A stretch of 64,000 bases of DNA. Origin: an uncultured Winogradskyella sp. GTDB taxonomy: Bacteria; Bacteroidota; Bacteroidia; Flavobacteriales; Flavobacteriaceae. The translations under genes and the position numbers were made by a program. Shown here piece after piece: positions 25,647 to 34,915 of the stretch; the first letter of the stretch is position 1; the number at the start of each line of letters is the position of its first letter. The notes under the pieces are model-generated. The model searched no databases and was not told the origin of the DNA. It saw only the letters and a program-made list of their open reading frames with translations. The stretch is from assembly GCF_937958655.1 (NCBI RefSeq), contig NZ_CALGNH010000018.1, positions 1 through 64,000 on the forward strand, in the 5' to 3' direction.

Positions 25647-28166
25647 CTACTCTTTTCCTGCCGAAAGCAAGTTAGCAAATAATCGGTATGCGCCAGAGAC
25701 TCCAGCTGGGAATTCCCTAAAAAAACTTAAACCTGTATAGATATAATTGCCTTTTCCGTATTTAGCGACGAGCAAACTCCCTTGTTTTGAGGTTTCTCCT
25801 TTATCCCTCATTTCTAAAAGCGGAGTAAATTCTTTAGCCCATTGATTTGGGAAATATAAACCACGTTCTTGCACCCAGCCATCAAAATCCTTTTGGGTTA
25901 TTTTATTTGGAAAATTAAGAATGGGATGATTTGGGTCTAAAATTGTTACTTCTGCAGTTTCGTCTGTTACCCTGTCTCTAGATAGTTGCAAGTCGTATGG
26001 TGCAATAGTATTAGTTTTTAGACGACGGCTAGTGTTATATTGCACTATCATATTGCCACCATTCTTTACATAATCTAAAAGAAACTTTTGTTTAAATTTT
26101 AGTCCATCTAAGATGTTATAAGCCCTTATGCCTATAACTATTGCATCAAAATTTACAAGATTCTCTGCTGAAATTTGCTCAGGTTTTATGATAGTGACAT
26201 TATATCCTATTTGACGCAGACTTTCAGGTACAACATCACCTGCACCTTCAATATAACCAATGTTATTACCTCGTTTTTCAATATCTAAGCGCACTACTTT
26301 GCTAACGCTAGGCATTAAAACACTTTGGTAGGGTATGTGTGCGTAATCTATTTCTATAAGCTCGTCTGTGTAGAATTGACCGTTAAGATTTACCATTGGT
26401 GTAATTAAACCTTCGCTTTGCTCCTTTGGAGGAATAACAGTAAAGACTAATTTTTGTATGTCTCCTTTATTTACGATTTCAATTTTTTGTTTTTCAGGAT
26501 AAACGCTCCAATCGTTAGGGTATGCCATTTGTACGAAGCCCTCAATAGCGTCTCGACCAGCTTTTACTGTGATTTCTATTTCCTTTTGTTCAGTATTTTC
26601 AAAAATGAATACTTTGTCAGTGATACGTGCAGATACTGGTGGAATGATTTCAAAAGGTCTATATAATTCACCTTTATCTGGTTTAGAATATCTGTAAATT
26701 ACAGGTTTGGTTATGGTAATAGGTGTTTTATCGATAATTAAATTGAAGTCTACAAAAACTGCTCTTGGTGTTTCGGGTAGTCCTATGAGCTCTTGGTCTT
26801 TAACATGATACATGCCTAAGGTGCTTTGTTTGTTTAGCCAATAAGGAGCAGTGTAATCCATGTCTTTAGGAATGGTGATGCCTTCTTCAAAATTCAACTT
26901 TTGATTTTCTGGCATGTCCATACTTTTTAGAATTCCGATTTCTAATGTTGATGGTTGATAAGATTCTAGTATAATCTTGGCGCTACTGCGATTTAATGCT
27001 TCAATTTTTAGATTTAAAGTAGAATTTGGTGCCGAAGTAGGTAAGCTCGCAGAAGCTTCTAAATATAGTCCAGCACAAGCCTCTATAATAGTTTTAAGTT
27101 CTTTTGATTTAATGGTTTTCCAATGCTCATCTTTCACCATTTGCAGCAGTTTATAGGCCATTAAAAGCTGAGGTAGGTGCGCCGCAGGATTCACGAAATT
27201 AAAATCCTTTTCAATCGCGTTTAAAATGTTCCCGACTACTTGTCCGCCTTCAACTCGGTTCCAAGACGTGTCAATACCAGCAAACATATTATTACTGCCA
27301 TCTAAAGGCTCACCTTTTAAAAGTTCGATGTATTCGTCTTGAGTACCACGTGTGGTTAATCTGCCAAAACCTTGGCAGAGGTGCTGACTGCTTGCTAAGG
27401 AAGCCACTTCGTTATTAGATAAACCTTTAGTTGGGTAATACACACCAATATCAAAATTAAGCATATTGCTTTTATCTGCTTGTTCAAATTTTTCTCTACT
27501 ACCATAAAACCACCAAGAGGTATTAAAGAATAAGCGTTTTGGTTGCCATGTTTCTGTTAGATTTAATTGCGATGCGTATTTGGTGGCATCGCTTGCCAAA
27601 TCAAAAGCTTCTATACTTAACATGGCTGATGCTGTGTGATGTCCGTGTGTTCTTCCTGGTGTTCGGTGGTCAAAACGATTTATGATAACATCTGGTTTAA
27701 ATTGCCTAATAGCCCAAACTACATCAGAAAGTACGTCGTCTTTATTCCAAATTTCTAAGGTTTCATTTGGGTGTTTTGAATAGCCAAAATCATTAGCTCT
27801 CGTAAAACGTTGTTCGCCACCATCAACTCTACGAGCAGCAAGCAGCTCTTGTGTTCTTATAACACCAAGTAGTTCTCTTAGTTCTGAACCAATAAGGTTT
27901 TGGCCTCCATCGCCGCGTGTTAACGACAAATAAGCTGTGCGTGCTTTTACCTCGTTGGACATGTAAGAAATTAACCGTGTGTTTTCATCATCTGGGTGCG
28001 CTGCTACATAAAGTACTGAGCCTAAAACATTAAGTTTTTGAACGGCTTCATAAATTTCAGACGAATTTAGTTTTTTGGGTTGTTGTGCTTGTAGCGATAC
28101 TATTGTGCTTAATAGTAGTAATAGGCAGAGTTTTATATGGTGCATTTTTATTTTAGTTAGTTGCAT
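25647..28166 (-). CDS. Large PIG-L family deacetylase-like secreted protein
   Basis: SVLYVAAHPDDENTRLISYM; ARTAYLSLTRGDGGQNLIG; C-terminal GATase/ThuA-like region. Confidence 0.87.
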   Translation of the reverse strand: MQLTKIKMHHIKLCLLLLLSTIVSLQAQQPKKLNSSEIYEAVQKLNVLGSVLYVAAHPDDENTRLISYMSNEVKARTAYLSLTRGDGGQNLIGSELRELLGVIRTQELLAARRVDGGEQRFTRANDFGYSKHPNETLEIWNKDDVLSDVVWAIRQFKPDVIINRFDHRTPGRTHGHHTASAMLSIEAFDLASDATKYASQLNLTETWQPKRLFFNTSWWFYGSREKFEQADKSNMLNFDIGVYYPTKGLSNNEVASLASSQHLCQGFGRLTTRGTQDEYIELLKGEPLDGSNNMFAGIDTSWNRVEGGQVVGNILNAIEKDFNFVNPAAHLPQLLMAYKLLQMVKDEHWKTIKSKELKTIIEACAGLYLEASASLPTSAPNSTLNLKIEALNRSSAKIILESYQPSTLEIGILKSMDMPENQKLNFEEGITIPKDMDYTAPYWLNKQSTLGMYHVKDQELIGLPETPRAVFVDFNLIIDKTPITITKPVIYRYSKPDKGELYRPFEIIPPVSARITDKVFIFENTEQKEIEITVKAGRDAIEGFVQMAYPNDWSVYPEKQKIEIVNKGDIQKLVFTVIPPKEQSEGLITPMVNLNGQFYTDELIEIDYAHIPYQSVLMPSVSKVVRLDIEKRGNNIGYIEGAGDVVPESLRQIGYNVTIIKPEQISAENLVNFDAIVIGIRAYNILDGLKFKQKFLLDYVKNGGNMIVQYNTSRRLKTNTIAPYDLQLSRDRVTDETAEVTILDPNHPILNFPNKITQKDFDGWVQERGLYFPNQWAKEFTPLLEMRDKGETSKQGSLLVAKYGKGNYIYTGLSFFREFPAGVSGAYRLFANLLSAGKE

Positions 28167-28266
28167 TTCAAATATAAAAAAGATATGTGCTAAAGTTTTT
28201 GTTTTTTGTTTTGTTTAACGTTGAAGAAGCTGTACGTTTTATGCTTACTATTTTCGCAACAAATCT

Positions 28267-29349
28267 TTACAGCCATTTCTTTCGTTTGAAGTAAAAAATT
28301 AAACTGATAAAAAGAATGAGCATAACGCCTAAAAGCACAAAATAACCGTATCGGTATTTAAGCTCTGGCATGTATTCAAAATTCATTCCGTAGAGCCCAG
28401 CTAAGAAGGATAAAGGAATAAAAATGGAAGACATTATAGTAAGAACTTTCATAACTTCATTCATCTTATTACTAATGGTAGTCATGTACATATCCATTAA
28501 ACTCCAAATCATTTCTCGATAAATATCTATATTTTCTGATACTTGAATTAAATGGTCGTAAATATCTCTGTAATAAGTGATTGTACGTTTGTAAATTAAT
28601 GTACTTTCGCTTTTTTCAATACGGTTAATAATCTCTCTTAATGGAAAAATAGCACGTCGTACTTTTAAAATTTCGCGCTTTAATTTTTGTACATCTATAT
28701 TAACGTTTTCTCTGGCATTACCAGTAAATAATTCGGTTTCTAAATCTTCAATTTTATTGCCTAATGTTTCTATAATGCTAAAATAATTATCTACAACAGC
28801 ATCGATTAAGGCATACATTAAATAATCGGATTTTAAGTCGCGTATTCTGCCGTTAGAATGACGCAAACGCTCGCGAATAGTACCAAAAACATCACCCTCG
28901 GATTCTTGAAATGTGTGGACATAATTTTTTCCTAGCACAAAGCTAACTTGCTCAATTACAATATCCTCATTAGCATCGTAATACAACATTTTTAAGACAA
29001 CGAATAAATAGTTGTCGTACTCATCTATTTTGGGTCTTTGTGTGGTGTTAACAATATCTTCTAGAACTAAAGGGTGTAGGTCGTATTGTTTTCCTATGTT
29101 TTCAATTTTGTCCGTATGTTTTAAACCGTCTATATTAATCCAAGTAACAGAGTCTGTTTCTTTATAATCTGAGGCTTCGTCAATTTTTAAAAGAATAGAT
29201 TCTTCTATCTTATCCTTGGTGTAATCAAAACATTCTACTTGAAAATCTTTATCAGATTTTTCCCCTGTATATATTAATGTGCCTGGGACTTGTCCAATAT
29301 GTTTTTTAGATGCTGCAATACGCTTTTTTTTAGTTTTATTTCGTACCAT
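28267..29349 (-). CDS. corA: Magnesium/cobalt transporter CorA
   Basis: C-terminal YGMNFEYMPELKYRYGYF (GMN motif) and two TM segments. Confidence 0.94.
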   Translation of the reverse strand: MVRNKTKKKRIAASKKHIGQVPGTLIYTGEKSDKDFQVECFDYTKDKIEESILLKIDEASDYKETDSVTWINIDGLKHTDKIENIGKQYDLHPLVLEDIVNTTQRPKIDEYDNYLFVVLKMLYYDANEDIVIEQVSFVLGKNYVHTFQESEGDVFGTIRERLRHSNGRIRDLKSDYLMYALIDAVVDNYFSIIETLGNKIEDLETELFTGNARENVNIDVQKLKREILKVRRAIFPLREIINRIEKSESTLIYKRTITYYRDIYDHLIQVSENIDIYREMIWSLMDMYMTTISNKMNEVMKVLTIMSSIFIPLSFLAGLYGMNFEYMPELKYRYGYFVLLGVMLILFISLIFYFKRKKWL

Positions 29350-29351
29350 TT

Positions 29352-29897
29352 TTAGAGGGTTTTGTTATGGTCTGTAAAATCGTCTAATGCTCCTTTTTGA
29401 ATTAGCGTTACTGCTTTCTGTAGAATAAGGTTATTAGGATAAGTTACTAAGTCTCCATTGTCTTCTCTTAGAATGAGCTGAAAAGCTCTAATGTCTTCTA
29501 TAATGACTTCTAGAGGGTAATCTTTATCGTGTATTTTAATTTTATCTCCCACTTTATACGGAAATGAAAAAAACATAATAACACCAGAGGTTACATTACT
29601 AAGAATAGACCAAATTGCAAAAAGCGCAATGCCAATAACGGCAAAAACAGATGAAAATACTAAGGTAATTTCTTGTGTTCTAAAACCAAGTATAAATGCT
29701 TCAAGAAGTAAGGCTATGAGTATTAAGGTTACTGTGGCATAACGACCAATAAGATTGGCTCTGGCTTCAGTAGTTCCACTTTTTTTACCAATCTTTCTTA
29801 CTGTAAAAACAATAGTGGATCTTATGATGAGTAATACAATCAGAAGAATAATTGTATTTATAATTTCTGATTGATGGTTTTCAATAAAATTAGACAT
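29352..29897 (-). CDS. Small MscS-type mechanosensitive ion channel
   Basis: SGVIMFFSFPYKVGDKIKIHDKDYPLEVIIEDIRAFQLILREDNGDLVTYPNNLILQKAV. Confidence 0.85.
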   Translation of the reverse strand: MSNFIENHQSEIINTIILLIVLLIIRSTIVFTVRKIGKKSGTTEARANLIGRYATVTLILIALLLEAFILGFRTQEITLVFSSVFAVIGIALFAIWSILSNVTSGVIMFFSFPYKVGDKIKIHDKDYPLEVIIEDIRAFQLILREDNGDLVTYPNNLILQKAVTLIQKGALDDFTDHNKTL

Positions 29898-29934
29898 AGT
29901 AACGCTGGTTGGTCAATAACAAATATAGCGCAAT

Positions 29935-30873
29935 CTATTGTAATTTTAATACACCTCTTAATTGCTCATCTGCATTACTATTCTTGCTCCAATAAGCGGA
30001 TTTAATGGATTCTAATCTTGTAGCTTTAGTTGTTACTATTTCATCAGAAGAGCCGGAGCCAGGCTTTGACGTTTCTTGCCAACTGTATATTTCATAAGGA
30101 AAATCAGAATTAAATTCAATGTTTAATGATCTATTTAGTTCTGGGTAATTTAAGGTGTAGTTGCCATTTTTTAGTTTAGCGTTGGCAGTGTAGGCTTTTA
30201 TGGGCTTATGTTTTAGTCTTGTAAACTCTAGCGATGGAACGATTTTAAAGGTGCCAGTTGGTAAACTTTTAGGATCGATACGCAGTTTGCTCCAAAGTTC
30301 GTTTTCTGTCCAAGTTTTTGCAATATTGAAGTTTTGATCTGCTTCATTTTGAAAGTAAGAGTGTGCCATTACTTCAAAATCATCACGATTATTAAGTTGC
30401 GCATATACATGGCCACACCACTCTTGTATAGAAGCTGAAGCTTTGAGTAAATGTTGGTTGTTAGAAACGGGAAAAAACGTACTTTGCATTATGGAATAGG
30501 GATAGATCCCAGTATTAAAATTCTTGGTAGTATTGAGCTTTAAGACAGGAATATTGTCTGGGCTATAATTATCGGCCTTAACCTGCTTTTCTGTTAAAAA
30601 ATCTTCGGTTACAAAAACCATAACGGCTTTGCCTTCTCGTATTTCTCCATAGCGTGCTTGCTCTAATTTGTAGGATGTGATTTCTGCTTTGCCAGCATAC
30701 CAGTAGTCCTTAAATTCTTTTGATAGTTGTTTTTTTGGTTGTGCGAGTTCTTCTTTTGGTTGTGAAAAAGCTAATTCATTTTGGTTTTTGGACGTGTTTT
30801 CTTTGCAAGACATTGCAACTGTAAGTATGCACAGGGCGCATAAAAAAACAACTGCTCTTATGGACTTGTTCAT
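29935..30873 (-). CDS. Conserved lipoprotein of unknown function
   Basis: Lipobox LTVAMSC; secreted protein immediately downstream of maf. Confidence 0.7.
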   Translation of the reverse strand: MNKSIRAVVFLCALCILTVAMSCKENTSKNQNELAFSQPKEELAQPKKQLSKEFKDYWYAGKAEITSYKLEQARYGEIREGKAVMVFVTEDFLTEKQVKADNYSPDNIPVLKLNTTKNFNTGIYPYSIMQSTFFPVSNNQHLLKASASIQEWCGHVYAQLNNRDDFEVMAHSYFQNEADQNFNIAKTWTENELWSKLRIDPKSLPTGTFKIVPSLEFTRLKHKPIKAYTANAKLKNGNYTLNYPELNRSLNIEFNSDFPYEIYSWQETSKPGSGSSDEIVTTKATRLESIKSAYWSKNSNADEQLRGVLKLQ

Positions 30874-30905
30874 TTTTAGATTTTTTTTATAAAAATACGA
30901 AGTAA

Positions 30906-31496
30906 TTATCCGTTTGTAATGTTAATTAACGTTTCGTAAAGTAGGTGCGTGGGTAAGCCTACAACATTGTTGTAAGATCCCTCAATGTTTGTAATTGCGA
31001 TGGCTCCAATCCACTCTTGTATACCATAAGCACCAGCTTTGTCTAATGGTTTGTAGGTGTTAATGTAGTACCTTATTTCTTGATCCGTGAGTGCTTTAAA
31101 CGTTACTTTTGTAGTTGTATTGACTAGCCTTTGCTTACTCTGATGTGTAAAACAAATAGATGTCATTACATGGTGCGTTTTATTGCTCAACGCCTTTAGC
31201 ATTCTAAAGGCGTCGACTTCATCTTTTGGTTTTGCAATTGCTTTATTATCTAACCAAACTATGGTGTCGCTTGTTATTAAAATATCAGCTGGCTTTAGTT
31301 TGTCTTTAAAGGCTTCAGATTTAAGTTTAGCAAGAACATCTGTGATTTCGGTACCTTTTAAATGGTTTGGGTAAATTTCTTCTACAGGATGAAGCCTAAC
31401 TTCAAAATCTATATTCATGGCTTTTAAAAACGCATGGCGTCTTGGTGATGCAGAAGCAAGTATGATATGGTATTTTTTTAATTTTTCGTTGAGCAT
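30906..31496 (-). CDS. maf: Maf family nucleotide pyrophosphatase
   Basis: IILASASPRRHAFLKAMNIDFEVR; ITSDTIVWLDNKAIAKPKD; YGIQEWIGAIAITNIEGSYNNVVGLP. Confidence 0.94.
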   Translation of the reverse strand: MLNEKLKKYHIILASASPRRHAFLKAMNIDFEVRLHPVEEIYPNHLKGTEITDVLAKLKSEAFKDKLKPADILITSDTIVWLDNKAIAKPKDEVDAFRMLKALSNKTHHVMTSICFTHQSKQRLVNTTTKVTFKALTDQEIRYYINTYKPLDKAGAYGIQEWIGAIAITNIEGSYNNVVGLPTHLLYETLINITNG

Positions 31497-31497
31497 T

Positions 31498-32424
31498 TTA
31501 TTTTAAAATATACGGATAAAATAATAGGGATAATATACCTGTGAGCATTACCAGTTTTAGCACCAAGCTAATGTGTTTGTAATCGGCTTTATATTCTGCG
31601 TTAAATAATTTTATAGTAATGTAGAGTAGTGGTGCAATGACAAATATTAGGAAATAACCTACTAATAATTGTTGCTTAAAAAGGTTTACTATGACGTAAT
31701 AGGTGACCGTAAATAATGGTATTAGAGATACTATACTGACAATTTTTGTGGTACGCGCTCTTCCTAATACAATAGGTAGTGTTTGTATTTTGGTTTTATG
31801 GTCGCCATCAATATCTTCAATATCTTTTACAAGTTCTCGTAAAAAATTAATGATGAAAGCAAAAATAGCGTAGTCTAATATGAGTTTAAAAAAGAAAATT
31901 TGTACTGCTCTATTAGAGGGTGAAATAACGGGTAGTAATTCAAAAACACCAACTAATAAAACGCTCAAAGTCACCACTAATGAAATTACAATGTTACCAA
32001 CTAAAAGGATCTGCTTAAGATATGACGAATACATGTAGAGTAGTGCTGAGGCTATGAAGAATATAACAAAATAACCAGATTTGTCTATACCATTAGAGAG
32101 ATAAAATCCTAACCCAACACCTATAATATTTAATATTATAAATAAATTTAGAGCGACTTTTTCAGAAATGTGTTTGCTTATAATAACTTTAGTAGGTCTG
32201 TTTATTTCATCGGCTTTTATATCGTAAATATCATTAATAACGTAACCAGCTGCGGCAATACAAATCGTAGCGAAAACAAGTAGAAAAAATGCTAATGGTG
32301 TTAAGGCTGTTTCTACGCCATGACTTTCATAAAATGGCAAAAGCAATGCGTATTTAATTAGGATCTGCACAAGGGCAATTATTAGCAGGTTTTTATAACG
32401 GATAAGATTAAGGAAATGAATCAT
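31498..32424 (-). CDS. UbiA-family prenyltransferase (geranylgeranylglycerol-phosphate geranylgeranyltransferase-like)
   Basis: YVINDIYDIKADEINRPTKVI; LVKDIEDIDGDHKTKIQTLPIVLG. Confidence 0.87.
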   Translation of the reverse strand: MIHFLNLIRYKNLLIIALVQILIKYALLLPFYESHGVETALTPLAFFLLVFATICIAAAGYVINDIYDIKADEINRPTKVIISKHISEKVALNLFIILNIIGVGLGFYLSNGIDKSGYFVIFFIASALLYMYSSYLKQILLVGNIVISLVVTLSVLLVGVFELLPVISPSNRAVQIFFFKLILDYAIFAFIINFLRELVKDIEDIDGDHKTKIQTLPIVLGRARTTKIVSIVSLIPLFTVTYYVIVNLFKQQLLVGYFLIFVIAPLLYITIKLFNAEYKADYKHISLVLKLVMLTGILSLLFYPYILK

Positions 32425-32494
32425 TAATGGATTTACGATTTTTAGATTTTTTAGAATTATGATATGCTAACTACTACGAGCTGAATACTGAAAA

Positions 32495-33028
32495 CTAGTC
32501 ATACTTAGCATTAAAATTACCATTCCATTTGCCTTGTACTTTTAAGACCTGCTCTATAACATCTCGTACAGCACCTTTACCACCATTTTTATGAGAAATA
32601 TATTTTGAAATTGATTTTATTTCTGGTACTGCATCTTGCGGACAGCATGGTAAACCTACCAATGCCATTACAGGATAATCTGGGATGTCATCTCCCATGT
32701 AGAGTACTTCGGATGGTTTAATTGTGTTTTTACTTAGAAACTCGTTAAGTTGTTCAATTTTATTATGAGCGCCTAAATAAATGTCTTTTATACCTAATCC
32801 TGCTAAACGTTTACGTACACCCTCGTTTGAGCCTCCAGAGATAATACACATTTTAAAACCTGCATCAATAGCAATTTTAAGTGCAAATCCGTCTTTAACG
32901 TTCATTGTTCTTAGTAGTTCGCCATCAGTATTTACGGTTACCGAACCATCGGTTAAAACACCATCTACATCAAAAATAAATGTGGTGATTTGGGATAAGT
33001 ATTCTTTGTAACTTTTAGTATCGTCCAT
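32495..33028 (-). CDS. KdsC-like HAD phosphatase
   Basis: TFIFDVDGVLTDGSVTVNTDGELLRTMNVKDGFALKIAIDAGFKMCIISGG. Confidence 0.9.
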   Translation of the reverse strand: MDDTKSYKEYLSQITTFIFDVDGVLTDGSVTVNTDGELLRTMNVKDGFALKIAIDAGFKMCIISGGSNEGVRKRLAGLGIKDIYLGAHNKIEQLNEFLSKNTIKPSEVLYMGDDIPDYPVMALVGLPCCPQDAVPEIKSISKYISHKNGGKGAVRDVIEQVLKVQGKWNGNFNAKYD

Positions 33029-33819
33029 TAGTGTTTTGTTTTATTAGGCTTTCTGTTTTTTAAAATGCCATGCGTTTTTTTGATTGAAGCGGTTAATAAT
33101 TCGTAAAGCGATTTATGCGCTTCTGATTCTATTAATTTCAGGTGACGTTTTATGGTCTTTTTGTCATTCCGTTTTGCTGGGCCTGTCTGCGCCATATAAG
33201 GTGACATATCTTGTACCTTTTTTGCGGTCTCTAAAATCAGAGGTTTTAAAATATCGAAATTAATACTTTTGGCATCGCTGATTTCGTGTGCAATTCTATA
33301 TAATTGATTGGTGAAATTATTTACAAAAACTGCAGATAAATGTAAGGTCTGTCGTTGTTCGGTATTAATTTTATAAGGTTGGCAACCCAGCGTTTCAGCT
33401 AGAGTTTTCATAAACTGAAGATTACCTTTTTCTGTAATCTCAATACAAATTGGGATTTGGCTAAAGTCTAATGTTGCATTCTTAGAAAAGGTTTGTAATG
33501 GATAAAATACAGCCCGTTGGTTTTTCTTATCCAAATCATGAATAGAAACACTACCAGATGTATGAGCAACCAAACGATTTTGAAATGGTAAATTACTAGA
33601 CAATTTAGAAATGCTATCATCGCTTACGGCAATAATGTAAATGTCAGCTTCTTTTAATTGTGCTAAATCATTAATAGTTTCAGTTTCATTAGCGTAGGAA
33701 GAAATAGCACTATAAGTGCGATTATACCATTGCTTAACAAAAGTGCCATCTGCTTTTGTAAAGGCTTTATATAAATGTGTGGCGACGTTACCCGCACCAA
33801 GAAGTACAACTGAAATCAT
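33028..33819 (-). CDS. Rossmann-like and DUF2520 domain-containing protein
   Basis: VVLLGAGNVATHLYKAF; VAHTSGSVSIHDL; HLSAVFVNNFTNQLYRIA. Confidence 0.88.
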   Translation of the reverse strand: MISVVLLGAGNVATHLYKAFTKADGTFVKQWYNRTYSAISSYANETETINDLAQLKEADIYIIAVSDDSISKLSSNLPFQNRLVAHTSGSVSIHDLDKKNQRAVFYPLQTFSKNATLDFSQIPICIEITEKGNLQFMKTLAETLGCQPYKINTEQRQTLHLSAVFVNNFTNQLYRIAHEISDAKSINFDILKPLILETAKKVQDMSPYMAQTGPAKRNDKKTIKRHLKLIESEAHKSLYELLTASIKKTHGILKNRKPNKTKH

Positions 33820-33864
33820 GTTGTAAAAATAGTAAGAATTAGATTAAAAGAATAACTTTGAATT

Positions 33865-34251
33865 ATGCCTAAAACTGATATAAAAAATAGGGACGATATT
33901 TTGAGATTAGTTACTCAATTTTATACCAAAGTGAGAGCAGATGATGTGCTTGGCTCTTTTTTTAATAAACGCATAAAAGATTGGGATACGCACCTAGACC
34001 AAATGACTACCTTTTGGGAATCGAGCTTGTTTTTAAAAACAAAATATTATGGCGATCCTGTAGCGGCTCATGTAAAGCTTGATGCAGAATATAATAACGG
34101 TATTACAGAACTTCATTTTGGGCTTTGGCTAAATCTTTGGTTTCAAACGATAGACGAATTATTTGAGGGCGACTATGCAAGGAATGCCAAACGACGTGCT
34201 CGTAAAATGGGATCATTTTTGTATCTAAGCATTTTTGAAGCTAGATGTTAG
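33865..34251 (+). CDS. Group III truncated hemoglobin
   Basis: LVTQFYTKVRADDVLGSFFNKRIKDWDTHLDQMTTFWESSLF; TAACTTTG -7-like box at 33853. Confidence 0.88.
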   Translation: MPKTDIKNRDDILRLVTQFYTKVRADDVLGSFFNKRIKDWDTHLDQMTTFWESSLFLKTKYYGDPVAAHVKLDAEYNNGITELHFGLWLNLWFQTIDELFEGDYARNAKRRARKMGSFLYLSIFEARC

Positions 34252-34360
34252 AAGTTAGTAGTTAGAAGAGAGATTAGAGAAGGGAGAATAGTAGTTAGAA
34301 TGACCTATTATAATATATTGTAAATATTAGTTAAACATAAATTAACAGTAAATAACAGAA

Positions 34361-34810
34361 ATGAAACTCATAAAAGAATTTAAAGAATTTGCAGTAAAAG
34401 GAAATATGATGGATATGGCCATTGGTATTATTATTGGCGCTGCATTTAACAAAGTTATAGATGTCTTGGCCAAACAAGTTTTATTACCACCATTGTCTTT
34501 GTTGTCTGATGGTGTTAATTTTCAGGATAAGAAAATAGTATTACGAGATGCTATTGTTGATACTACAGGAGCCATAAGTACAACTGAAGTAGCAGTAGCT
34601 TATGGTGCCTTATTTGAGGTATTCTTAGATTTTTTAATTATAGGCTTTACTGTTTTTATTGTGGTCAAAGCTATGAATCGTTTACGTAGTAAAGCACAAG
34701 ATACCAAAGACGAAACGGTAGTAACACCAAAAGATATACAGTTACTGTCAGATCTTAAGCAACTTATGGAAGAACAAAATGAATTACTGAAAGCTAAAGT
34801 TTCAAAATAA
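34361..34810 (+). CDS. mscL: Large-conductance mechanosensitive channel MscL
   Basis: EFKEFAVKGNMMDMAIGIIIGAAFNKVIDVLAKQVLLPPLSLL. Confidence 0.95.
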   Translation: MKLIKEFKEFAVKGNMMDMAIGIIIGAAFNKVIDVLAKQVLLPPLSLLSDGVNFQDKKIVLRDAIVDTTGAISTTEVAVAYGALFEVFLDFLIIGFTVFIVVKAMNRLRSKAQDTKDETVVTPKDIQLLSDLKQLMEEQNELLKAKVSK

Positions 34811-34828
34811 TTGAAAATATGCTAACAT

Positions 34829-34860
34829 TTTTTAACCCTATTTGAGGGTTAAAAATAAAA
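34829..34860 (+). terminator. Putative intrinsic terminator / hairpin
   Basis: TTTTTAACCCTATTTGAGGGTTAAAAA between mscL and ccsBA; no strong T-run follows. Confidence 0.6.
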
Positions 34861-34915
34861 AACAAAATCATCAAAAAGCCTTATCTTTGCACGAGCTTAA
34901 AATAGGCCAAATGCT

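Noticed and set aside
29935-30873. Second Maf-family gene
   Set aside because: Sequence is a lipoprotein without Maf motifs; the true maf is 30906-31496.
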